From an uncultured Bacteroidales bacterium (GTDB lineage: Bacteria > Bacteroidota > Bacteroidia > Bacteroidales > Tenuifilaceae), in contig CALBBQ010000030.1 in NCBI GenBank assembly GCA_937926785.1, positions 1-43,608 on the forward strand: a DNA stretch of 43,608 nucleotides, written 5' to 3'. The translations under genes were made by a program, and so were the position numbers. Under the pieces are notes generated by a model that saw only the letters and a program-made list of their open reading frames with translations, searched no databases and was not told the DNA's origin. This document shows, piece after piece, positions 26,935 through 34,297 of this stretch (positions within the stretch are counted from its first letter, which is position 1; each line of letters begins with the position of its first letter).

Positions 26935-27354
26935 TTAAATTCTAAAAATTCGTCGAAAAATATTATTCTTTGAGTACCTCTTCAGAATGCGTTTTTCAGA
27001 AATCCAAGCAGGTTCCTCGGGGCATAGCATCCTAAAAACGGCATCCCAACCCGGAAAGCCGCCCAGGTTTCGGTCGTCAATAAAGATATCCACATCGAGC
27101 TTGCGGGGAGTGTCGTCGTCAGGTTGCTCCTCAGGGTGGTTGCGGTTAACAGCGTAAAACTCAACCCCATTCTGCCGGCAAAATTTCACGGCTTCGTCCA
27201 GAAGTTTGCCGGTTCGCACGGTCCAAAGAATCAGTACAAAACCCCGTTGCTGAAGCTCTTTTAACGTTTCAAAGGCAAAAAGCATGGGCTTGCCCACTGC
27301 GGGATACTCATTTTCCACAATGGTTCCATCAAAATCAACAGCAACGCGAAGCAT
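26935..27354 (-). CDS. HAD-like hydrolase, BT0820 type
   Basis: 139 residues. DFDGTIVE (8-15) is HAD motif I with the nucleophilic Asp, LWTVRTG is the motif II region, and DIFIDDRNLGG is the acidic motif IV. The size and lack of a cap domain match the small BT0820-type proteins of Bacteroides, whose natural substrate is not established. The protein is cytosolic with a basic C-terminal tail (KRILKRYSKNNIFRRIFRI). It heads the operon with the cyclase-like lipoprotein and aspartase, and a -7 box lies upstream. Confidence 0.85.
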   Translation of the reverse strand: MLRVAVDFDGTIVENEYPAVGKPMLFAFETLKELQQRGFVLILWTVRTGKLLDEAVKFCRQNGVEFYAVNRNHPEEQPDDDTPRKLDVDIFIDDRNLGGFPGWDAVFRMLCPEEPAWISEKRILKRYSKNNIFRRIFRI

Positions 27355-27381
27355 GCAAATTTGGTGTTTAAAAATCTACAT

Positions 27382-27389
27382 CAAAACTA
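27382..27389 (-). promoter_or_regulatory. -7 box (TAGTTTTG) for the HAD-QC-aspA operon
   Basis: Exact TAnnTTTG on the minus strand, 28 bases before the start at 27354. Confidence 0.5.
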
Positions 27390-27500
27390 CAAAAAATTAT
27401 GGTTTAGGTTGATATTAAATTACGCTTCAAAACCGCTGGCTCACCTAAATGATTCTTTGAACAGGTTTTTGAAGAGTTTTTTAAACAAAGCAGGATTCCC

Positions 27501-27522
27501 ATTTGTTATTTAGATAACAAAT
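27501..27522 (+). promoter_or_regulatory. Perfect palindromic operator candidate upstream of doxX
   Basis: ATTTGTTAT (27501-27509) and ATAACAAAT (27514-27522) are perfect 9-bp arms around TTAG. The site ends nine bases before the ATG at 27532, where a bound dimeric repressor would block expression. DoxX genes are often controlled by HxlR, MarR or TetR-type regulators; no such gene is in the window. Confidence 0.55.
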
Positions 27523-27531
27523 GAGTTTAAC

Positions 27532-27993
27532 ATGAAAACGATAAAGATTAACCTGCAAACAATGCAGCAAGTTGTTGGTGAGTGGATGAACCGTAATGCA
27601 TACACCGCTCTCCGGGTAAGCCTTGGGGTGGTTTTTTTCTGGTTTGGCTTTCTGAAATTTTTTCCGGATGTGAGCCCCGCCCAAGATGTTGCCATTAGAA
27701 CTATCGGCGTGATGACCTTTGGTTTGATTCCTGAAAAGATTTCGATTTTTCTGCTGGCCATTTGGGAATGTGCAATAGGATTAGGATTCCTGACCGGTCT
27801 GTTTCAACGTTTTACTCTGCTCCTGCTGTTCGGGCAGATGTTAGGAACCTTTACCCCCCTGTTTTTCTTTACGGGAGAGGTTTTCAGAATTGCACCCGTG
27901 GTTCCAACCCTTGAGGGGCAGTACATCATTAAAAACATCGTGATTGTTAGCGCCGGTTTTGTGATTGGAGCTAAAGTGCTCAGGAAGAATTAG
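27532..27993 (+). CDS. DoxX family membrane protein
   Basis: 153 residues with four transmembrane helices. ALRVSLGVVFFWFGFLKFFPDVSPA (about 24-48) is the DoxX opening, followed by IWECAIGLGFLTGLFQRFTLLLLFGQMLGTFTPLFF and a final helix. DoxX-like proteins are linked to redox, sulfur or oxidative stress functions, but the biochemical role here is unknown. The first 22 residues are cytosolic. It stands alone with a palindromic site just before its start. Confidence 0.85.
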   Translation: MKTIKINLQTMQQVVGEWMNRNAYTALRVSLGVVFFWFGFLKFFPDVSPAQDVAIRTIGVMTFGLIPEKISIFLLAIWECAIGLGFLTGLFQRFTLLLLFGQMLGTFTPLFFFTGEVFRIAPVVPTLEGQYIIKNIVIVSAGFVIGAKVLRKN

Positions 27994-28106
27994 GTGTTCA
28001 GCAGTTGGTTTAACCTATCAACCAAGCACCACCCACCAAACTATGATGAGGTAGTAGAAGCATCTCAGCCCCTATTACTCCCTTAACGCCTCTTGGTATG
28101 TCTTAC

Positions 28107-28280
28107 TGCGTTGCGCTGCAACGGTTTGGTCTGGTTCATTGGGGTGGCTCATGCGTGCATCGCTTAAATTGGCTGGCTCAGGTACCCCATGACTGCAGTC
28201 ATGGGGTGTAGGGTTGCCGAAAGATACCCCGAACATCTAAAACCCACCAACTATTAGCTATCAAATCTACTATCAATGAA
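28107..28280. repeat. REP-like dispersed repeat, copy C
   Basis: It holds a perfect 24-bp palindrome at 28184-28207 (half site ACCCCATGACTG), then AGGGTTGC at 28210-28217 and GAACATCTAAAA. The leading block, TTGCGCTGCAACGG and GGGGTGGCTCATGCG, matches copy B at 11228-11275. No integrase relic is next to this copy, and 27994-28314 contains no gene. Confidence 0.6.
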
Positions 28281-28314
28281 CAAAGAACTTTCTTAGCCGG
28301 GAGATAAGGTTCGT

Positions 28315-29508
28315 TTACTCCAGCACCTCCATACCAACAATTAGGACGGCGAGCTTTAGCCGTTCCGTCCAGTTGCCGGGGAGTACCAGGTGATGGTTCC
28401 CAAATGGCGTTTCGGTAAAGTACCGCCCAGCCGATTCCTTAATTTTTGCCTTAAGCTGGGTTCGGCAGGCATTTCTGTTCTTCGGGTGGTCGGTTACCTC
28501 GGCCAAGGTTATAAACATTCGGTTTAGGGTGTTATCGAACCGGAAAATGGTAACTTCCTCTCCTTTTAGATGCCCGGCCAGGGAGTAACCTTTGCCGGTT
28601 TCGAAGTGGCTGTCAATTTTGAAGTTAATGAGGTGATTTACCGGTGCTGTGCAGTGTGCCAGAAGTACTTCAGAGCCATCAGCAAAAGCAATGTTTGCCA
28701 TCCACGGAATGGCATTGCATACCTCAGCAGAGAGCATCATGGCTGCTGCGCTGCAGATGTCGGCCTCACAGGCCGATGGTATTCCGTCGTAGTTGAGCTT
28801 GGCAAGGGCAAGGCAAGCCGTGTGCCCCGTTTTATTGACTAACGGGAAGCACTCCACAGCTACAGCGTTTAGCCGGTAAAAGGGAACCAGTGAGGCAAGC
28901 CCTTCATAAATCTTCCCGCTTTCCACCAGTTCCTGGCGGTCGCCGGCCATTCCGAACAGCGAGGCGAAATCGGGCGATACCTGTTGTATTTCGTTAAACA
29001 TGATGTCGTCCCAGCTTATATCTACCTGCTCAATGCCCAGCTTGCTGTGGAGCAGGTAAGGGCTGATGCTGCTGGCAACCAGCCATGGCGAAGAGTTTCC
29101 CACCACTCCTAACCGCTGACCGTGTAAATTCCGAATACCCCGGTGTGCATGGTAATACTCGGTTAGCACGTCGGCTGTGGCAGGGTCGTCGGCATTGAGT
29201 AGTATGCTTCTGATGTTGTGTTGGTTCATCCAGGCCTTTACCTCGGTGGCTGCAGCCCATGAGTTCCCCTCGGCCGAGGCCAGCAGCAGGTAGAACCGGT
29301 ACTCCTGAACCGATTCAATGGCCAAATGCTCCGAACCACCGGTGATGAACATCAGCACATCGGGTTTATCGTTCACAAACTCCATCTCGTCGGGATTGAA
29401 CAACCCCATGTACTTCTTTTTGGCTCTGTCGAATACCGATATCTCTGCTGATGGGAATGCAAGTAGCTTTACCCTTAGCCTGTCGCGTATAAAGTTGCTG
29501 CTATTCAT
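28315..29508 (-). CDS. L-fucose/L-arabinose isomerase-like protein
   Basis: 397 residues from the ATG at 29508; the frame extends to 29610, but those codons overlap the upstream gene and lack homology. AVECFPLV and GIPSACEADICSAAAMML resemble the metal-binding Glu and Asp segments of FucI/AraA-type isomerases, and GNHHLVLPGNW near the end supplies the third His ligand region. The protein is shorter than FucI, and no fucose kinase or aldolase gene lies nearby, so the substrate is unclear. It overlaps the end of the serine hydrolase gene by eight bases, implying coupling. Confidence 0.75.
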   Translation of the reverse strand: MNSSNFIRDRLRVKLLAFPSAEISVFDRAKKKYMGLFNPDEMEFVNDKPDVLMFITGGSEHLAIESVQEYRFYLLLASAEGNSWAAATEVKAWMNQHNIRSILLNADDPATADVLTEYYHAHRGIRNLHGQRLGVVGNSSPWLVASSISPYLLHSKLGIEQVDISWDDIMFNEIQQVSPDFASLFGMAGDRQELVESGKIYEGLASLVPFYRLNAVAVECFPLVNKTGHTACLALAKLNYDGIPSACEADICSAAAMMLSAEVCNAIPWMANIAFADGSEVLLAHCTAPVNHLINFKIDSHFETGKGYSLAGHLKGEEVTIFRFDNTLNRMFITLAEVTDHPKNRNACRTQLKAKIKESAGRYFTETPFGNHHLVLPGNWTERLKLAVLIVGMEVLE

Positions 29509-30670
29509 TGGAAATAAGTGTGTTATTTGAAATGTCAATTCCAAACCTGATGTACTTGAAAACATCCTCCGGGTGGCCGTCAATCTTATTGCTGTTGCGG
29601 ACATGCCCAAGCCTAACTATCACCGTGTTCAGGTCGGGGATAATGAAGATGTACTGACCAAGCAGGCCACGGGCATACCAAACCTTTAAACCGTCGATGG
29701 TAATCATCCACCACTGGTAGCCGTAAAAGTCAACGTACTTATTGTGTTCTGGGTCGAACAGGTAGCTGGCCGGGGTTAACGACTCCTGCAGGTAGGCGGC
29801 AGGTACCAGCTGCTCACCGTTCCACTTGCCACCATTCAAAACCAGCTGCCCAAAGCGTGCAAAATCCCTGGCATTGCTGTTAAAACAGCAGAATGCCTTT
29901 TCAACCCCGTTCTTGTGATCCAGACACCAAAGTGCGTCGTGTTCGGCACCCACCTTAGTCCAGATTTTTTCTGAGGCGTAGTCGGATAGTGTTTTACCTG
30001 TTGCCTTTTCGATAATTAGCGAGAGGAGCTGGGTATCGCCACTGCGGTACTCAAAGGTTTTGCCGGGCTCATTCACCACGTACTGATTGAGCACCAGTCC
30101 AGGCAAATTGTTGCCGTAGTAGCCCTTGGTTGTTAGCGAGAATAGGGTGCTGTACGATTCGTCCCAGCTCAGCCCGGAGCTCATGGTCAGGAGGTGCTTT
30201 ATCGTTATTTTGGATTTATCACCCACCTTAAACTCAGGCAGGTAGTTGCCAATGGGCTCGTCGATGCTTTTAATAGCGCTATCCTGCAGCGCACATCCAA
30301 CAAGTAGGCTTACTATGCTCTTAGCCATTGAAAACGAGTTGGAGTAGGAGTCCTTTCCGTACCCATCCCAGTACGACTCAAACAGTAGGGATGAATCCTT
30401 GATCACCAGGAAGGCTACTGTTCTGAAATCGTTGAAGTATTGGAGCTGCTCCGCGTTGAGCTTGTAGGTATTGTAGGCCGGATGAAGTTTCCAGGGTTGG
30501 GCTTCGCCTGCTTTTACGGTTCGGTTATTAAATATCTTGTAGTCGTCAATATTCACTTTTTGGTATATCAGTGCCCTCACAATGTAATGGTTCTGGGGCA
30601 AAGCCAGGTAAACTGCCAGGGCCACAACTACTACTATACCAATTACTTTTAGCTTCCTTTTCCAACTCAT
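29501..30670 (-). CDS. Serine hydrolase, class C beta-lactamase-like (NylB/EstB type)
   Basis: 389 residues. One N-terminal membrane helix (about 9-26) acts as anchor or uncleaved signal. The active-site SxxK is SMAKS in FSMAKSIVSLLVG (about residues 104-116), the second box is Tyr-Arg-Ser in FEYRSGDTQ in place of YxN, as in NylB-type hydrolases, and LLTMSSGLSWDE is the usual helical lead. Family members cleave esters, amides or peptides; substrate unknown. A near-consensus -7 box (one mismatch, 30701-30708) lies upstream on the minus strand. The downstream isomerase-like gene overlaps. Confidence 0.85.
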   Translation of the reverse strand: MSWKRKLKVIGIVVVVALAVYLALPQNHYIVRALIYQKVNIDDYKIFNNRTVKAGEAQPWKLHPAYNTYKLNAEQLQYFNDFRTVAFLVIKDSSLLFESYWDGYGKDSYSNSFSMAKSIVSLLVGCALQDSAIKSIDEPIGNYLPEFKVGDKSKITIKHLLTMSSGLSWDESYSTLFSLTTKGYYGNNLPGLVLNQYVVNEPGKTFEYRSGDTQLLSLIIEKATGKTLSDYASEKIWTKVGAEHDALWCLDHKNGVEKAFCCFNSNARDFARFGQLVLNGGKWNGEQLVPAAYLQESLTPASYLFDPEHNKYVDFYGYQWWMITIDGLKVWYARGLLGQYIFIIPDLNTVIVRLGHVRNSNKIDGHPEDVFKYIRFGIDISNNTLISNE

Positions 30671-30753
30671 GGTTTTAGTGTTTAGTTTGATTTGTTAGGC
30701 CGAAGTTATAGATACTTTCTTTTAATTTATGATATTTGTTGCCAAATTACTAA

Positions 30754-31845
30754 ATGATGCTAAAAAAAATGAAACGCTTGCCCTATTATTTTTTGTTTTT
30801 CGCCTATTTTTTCTCATTCCCGTCTGGCGCTCTTGCCCAAACCGATAGCACACAGGTGGGTATAAACCTCTATGGGCAAACGTTTTTCGATAATAAAGAG
30901 TTTACCGGGAATATTAAAAAAGGCTATACCCATCCCGGTTTTTTTCTGCAACCCACATTCAGCGTTAAGGCGAACAGGTATAACATACATGCGGGTTTTC
31001 ATGCACTATACCTGGCCGGTGCCGATACTCTTGAGCGATTAGTTCCGTTGTTCTCGACGGCCGTGCAGCTATCCGAAAAAGTTACGTTAATTGCAGGAAC
31101 GCTTTACTCGCACCACAGCCACTACCTTCCCGAGCCGCTTTACAAACCGGAACGTGTTTTCCTGAACCAACCGGAAATCGGAGTGCAGTTCCTTTATGGC
31201 GGAGAAAACTCCAAAGCGGATTTGTGGATAAACTGGGAGCGTTACATTAAAATCGGAAGCCCTTTTCAGGAGCAGTTCACGGTTGGTTTTTCGCATCTGT
31301 ATAAGGATTGGAAAACATCGGATGGTTTCTCGAACGCTTTTCATGCATTGGCCATGCACAAGGGTGGGCAAATAGATAGCACCAATCTGCCCATACAGAC
31401 ATTGGTTAACCTGGGTGTATCGCCTGCGTATCGGCTCAATACGTCAACCCGAACCCTGGTTGCGCTTGCCTCATCCTTCTACTTTTTTGCAAATCTCTCT
31501 CCTTCGTACGAAACCGAGTACAAAGTGGGTTTTGCAGCCCATCCCAGGTTGCTGATTCATCGCGGTAGCACAACCATGGAGCTTGGCCAGTGGATATCAG
31601 ATGGGTTTATTAACCCACGGGGCGAGGAGCTTTACGGCTCGCTCTCCACTATTGGTTCTGAGTTTAATGAGCGAAATCGAATGCTCACCACCCTAAGCAT
31701 TGAGTACCAAAAGCAAATTGCTGCTGACTTTCTTGTTTGCGCCAATGTAAAGGGTTACTACAATTTAAAGTCTGGGCTCTTGGAGTACAGCTATACCCTC
31801 AGGCTGGTATATAACGGGGAGCTCATAGGGTGGAAAAAGAAATAG
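30754..31845 (+). CDS. Outer-membrane beta-structured protein, unknown family
   Basis: 363 residues with a signal peptide (MMLKKMKRLPYYFLFFAYFFSFPSGALAQ). The mature chain has alternating polar/aromatic strands throughout (GINLYGQTFFDN, FFLQPTFSVKANRYNIHAGFHALYL, QFTVGFSHLYKDW, YSYTLRLVYNGEL), consistent with a barrel of about 14-16 strands. I do not recognise a named family. The stop codon lies inside a terminator stem shared with the convergent TPR gene. Confidence 0.7.
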   Translation: MMLKKMKRLPYYFLFFAYFFSFPSGALAQTDSTQVGINLYGQTFFDNKEFTGNIKKGYTHPGFFLQPTFSVKANRYNIHAGFHALYLAGADTLERLVPLFSTAVQLSEKVTLIAGTLYSHHSHYLPEPLYKPERVFLNQPEIGVQFLYGGENSKADLWINWERYIKIGSPFQEQFTVGFSHLYKDWKTSDGFSNAFHALAMHKGGQIDSTNLPIQTLVNLGVSPAYRLNTSTRTLVALASSFYFFANLSPSYETEYKVGFAAHPRLLIHRGSTTMELGQWISDGFINPRGEELYGSLSTIGSEFNERNRMLTTLSIEYQKQIAADFLVCANVKGYYNLKSGLLEYSYTLRLVYNGELIGWKKK

Positions 31846-31866
31846 CCTGAAGGGTTTCAGGCTATT
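31841..31866. terminator. Bidirectional terminator hairpin containing a stop codon
   Basis: AATAGCCTGAA (31841-31851) and TTCAGGCTATT (31856-31866) form a perfect 11-bp stem with a GGGT loop. On the minus strand it is followed by TCTTTTTCC, serving the TPR gene; on the plus strand the T content is weak. The TAG of the 30754 gene (31843-31845) is part of the stem. Confidence 0.75.
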
Positions 31867-31890
31867 ATGTAAATATCAGATTGTTTGTCT

Positions 31891-33135
31891 CTATTTATTT
31901 TCCTTTGGACAGTAGATGTTTACCATCTGCTCGGCGGGTTTGTAGCCCAACTCCAAAGCCTTACGGAAATCGTCGCAGCCGGTTTTGAATTCCTGAACAT
32001 TCATCTTGGAAATACCCCTGTTATAGTAAGCTTCAGCATTTTTTGGGTCGGCTTTAATAATCATATCATAATCAGGAATGGCCTCCTTGTGGTTCCCCAT
32101 AATGGCTTTCGATATGGCACGGTTGTAGTAGGCCTGAACGTAGCTTGGGTCAAGCTCAAGTACTTTGTTGAAGTCAACTATGGAGCCTTTGTAATCTTTC
32201 AGGAAGGCTTTTGCAACACCTCGACCGTAGTAGGCTTTCATGTAATCGTTCTTAAGCTCAATTGCTTTGTTGAAAGTGATAAGGGCCTGCTTGAATTCCC
32301 CCTTGCGAAGCAAAGCGCCGCCTTTTACGCCATAAGCTAAAGGTAGTTTAGGGTTGATGGCTATTGCCTTGTCCAGAACCCGGATTGCGTCGTCGAAACG
32401 CTGAACATTGGCGTAGGCATCGCCTAAGTTGTAAAGGGTTTCCTCATCCTTGGGTAAATCTTTGGCTGCGGTTTCTAAGTCGGCTATTGCGCCAGCATAG
32501 TCCTGAATTTTCAGCTTAAAAATACCCCGTTTTTTGTAGGCTTCGGGATTAGCATTGGCTCCTTCTATCATCTTGTCGTAATCGGCAATGGCTCCTTTAA
32601 AATCGGCCAGGTTAGCTAGCGATTCGCCTCTGCTGTAGAAGGCTTCAAGATTACTACCATCGAGCTCAATGCTGCGGTTGTAATCCTTAATGGCCTGGTC
32701 AAACTCCATCAGTGCGGCATTTAGTAATCCGCGCTGGTAATATGCTTGTGAGCTGGAATCGTTTATGGCAATAGCCTTGTTAAGGTCGGCCATGGCCTGG
32801 TTGTATAGCTTTTGCTTTCGCTCTGAAATTCCCCGGTAGAGGTAAGGGGCAAACGCCGTGGAATCTATTCCGATAGCGGTAGTGAAATCAGCAATAGCCA
32901 TTGAATCGTTGTTCAGGGCTGCAAGGGTTATACCTCGCTTGAAGTAGTATTCAAAACGCTTAGGGTTAAGCTTAATAGCACGGTTAAACTTTTCGAGTGC
33001 CAGTTCGTATTTTGCCGAATCCATCAGCTGAAGCCCTGCCTGAAAGTTCTTCTCGGCAATTCTGGGTTTCATCAGGAGGTATGAGGCTATGGCAATAATT
33101 ACTACTCCTGCAAGTAATAATGCTATTCGTTTCAT
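31891..33135 (-). CDS. Tetratricopeptide repeat protein
   Basis: 414 residues. An N-terminal hydrophobic segment (about 4-24) anchors or exports the protein. Then come about eleven 34-residue TPR units, visible as repeats of the type AIKDYNRSIELDGSNLEAFYSRGESLANLADFKG, ending with a short Cys-containing segment (TGCDDFRKALELGYKPAEQMVNIYCPKENK). TPR arrays are protein-protein scaffolds, here probably on the periplasmic face; the partner is unknown. An exact -7 box is present upstream and a shared hairpin terminator downstream, so it is likely monocistronic. Confidence 0.92.
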   Translation of the reverse strand: MKRIALLLAGVVIIAIASYLLMKPRIAEKNFQAGLQLMDSAKYELALEKFNRAIKLNPKRFEYYFKRGITLAALNNDSMAIADFTTAIGIDSTAFAPYLYRGISERKQKLYNQAMADLNKAIAINDSSSQAYYQRGLLNAALMEFDQAIKDYNRSIELDGSNLEAFYSRGESLANLADFKGAIADYDKMIEGANANPEAYKKRGIFKLKIQDYAGAIADLETAAKDLPKDEETLYNLGDAYANVQRFDDAIRVLDKAIAINPKLPLAYGVKGGALLRKGEFKQALITFNKAIELKNDYMKAYYGRGVAKAFLKDYKGSIVDFNKVLELDPSYVQAYYNRAISKAIMGNHKEAIPDYDMIIKADPKNAEAYYNRGISKMNVQEFKTGCDDFRKALELGYKPAEQMVNIYCPKENK

Positions 33136-33162
33136 AGGTTATACGTTAAAGAGTTTATCTGT

Positions 33163-33170
33163 CAAAGTTA
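33163..33170 (-). promoter_or_regulatory. -7 box (TAACTTTG) for the TPR gene
   Basis: Exact TAnnTTTG on the minus strand, 28 bases before the start at 33135. Confidence 0.6.
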
Positions 33171-33188
33171 CACAGTTCTTTTAAAAAA

Positions 33189-34175
33189 TTACTTATTGGC
33201 TTCAATAATTAAAGCGCAGTTTAGTTTTGCCACTTCGCGTGCAAAACGCTCATTTTGGTTTGAGGCCAAATCGGTTAGCTTGTGGTAGTTGGGGTCGTCG
33301 TGCTGCGAAATGAAGAATAGAGACCTATAACCACGGAGGTAGAAGTTATAGCTATCGCTATATTGCCGGTAGGTGTTGTCGTTAACGGTTTTGAGTAAGG
33401 TGTAAAGCGAGCAACTGTTTTGTGCACGTTTTCTGAAATCGGTTGAGTTGGGATAATCTATTATATTCAGGTACCACGAAGTAGAATCGGTAACCGGGCA
33501 AAACGAAACCATATCGTTGTTGAGCATAAACTTTACCCTGGACAGGGTATCAGATAGCCTGTTGGTCATGTGTGCGCTTCCGTATAGTCCCAGCTCTTCG
33601 GCCGCAAAGGTGGCAAAAACGATGGTAGTTTTGGGTTTAAAACCTGACTGCTTGAGCACGCGGGCCACCTCAAGGGTTACAGCCACACCACTGGCGTTAT
33701 CGTCGGCTCCCGGAGCAATGTTAAATGGACTTTGGGTCTCGGTACTTCGGAGTATGCAATCGTGGTGCCCGCCCATAATGGTCAAACTGTCGGGGTATTC
33801 GTTACCCGGTAGGGCGGCTACAACATTGTACTGCCAGGTTTCGTAGTAGGTCCCTTTATAGGTCAGATTTAAAGGGAATGAGTCGAGCCGGGCGTTGGTG
33901 TAGCCGTAACTTTTAAACTTGTTAGCTATAGCCATTGCTACATCGCGGCGGTTATTGGCAAGTGCAAAGCGGGTTGTCATGCCTTCAAGCATGCTAATGG
34001 TTGCAGCAATGCTATCGGCCTTAATGTTTCCGATAAGTTGAGTAATTACAGAATCGGGCTTATTGACCTGGGAAATAATTTCATCTTCCTTTGAGCAGGA
34101 AACAGCTACCGAAAGAATAGCTAAAGCTATAAATCCCTTTATGGTTAATCGATTTTGAAAATCTACCAGCCTCAT
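33189..34175 (-). CDS. M28 family zinc metallopeptidase lipoprotein
   Basis: 328 residues. The signal MRLVDFQNRLTIKGFIALAILSVAVSCSKED is a lipoprotein type (Cys27 in the VSC box). The M28 metal and catalytic motifs are in order: GGHHDC, GADDNASG, FAAEELGLYGS (catalytic Glu-Glu), NNDM and SQHDDPNYHK. It is probably an aminopeptidase or carboxypeptidase-like exopeptidase at the outer membrane or periplasm. It is separated by 122 bases from the divergent GT117 gene, with no operon partner. Confidence 0.93.
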   Translation of the reverse strand: MRLVDFQNRLTIKGFIALAILSVAVSCSKEDEIISQVNKPDSVITQLIGNIKADSIAATISMLEGMTTRFALANNRRDVAMAIANKFKSYGYTNARLDSFPLNLTYKGTYYETWQYNVVAALPGNEYPDSLTIMGGHHDCILRSTETQSPFNIAPGADDNASGVAVTLEVARVLKQSGFKPKTTIVFATFAAEELGLYGSAHMTNRLSDTLSRVKFMLNNDMVSFCPVTDSTSWYLNIIDYPNSTDFRKRAQNSCSLYTLLKTVNDNTYRQYSDSYNFYLRGYRSLFFISQHDDPNYHKLTDLASNQNERFAREVAKLNCALIIEANK

Positions 34176-34245
34176 TAGTTTTCAGTTTTGGCTATAAAAT
34201 TAAAGAATCGGAGCAAACCTAACTAATCTAAATGTTAAATTTTGA

Positions 34246-34253
34246 TACCTTTG
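34246..34253 (+). promoter_or_regulatory. -7 box (TACCTTTG) for the GT117 operon
   Basis: Exact TAnnTTTG on the plus strand, 44 bases before the ATG at 34298. It argues that translation does not start at the earlier in-frame ATG at 34232. Confidence 0.5.
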
Positions 34254-34297
34254 GGGGCAAAACCTTAAATTGGGAAATAAATAAAAATCACAACCCG

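Noticed and set aside
30754..31845. The 30754 gene as a phage or transposon protein
   Set aside because: It has a clear signal peptide and barrel-like strands, and neighbours show no mobile-element genes.
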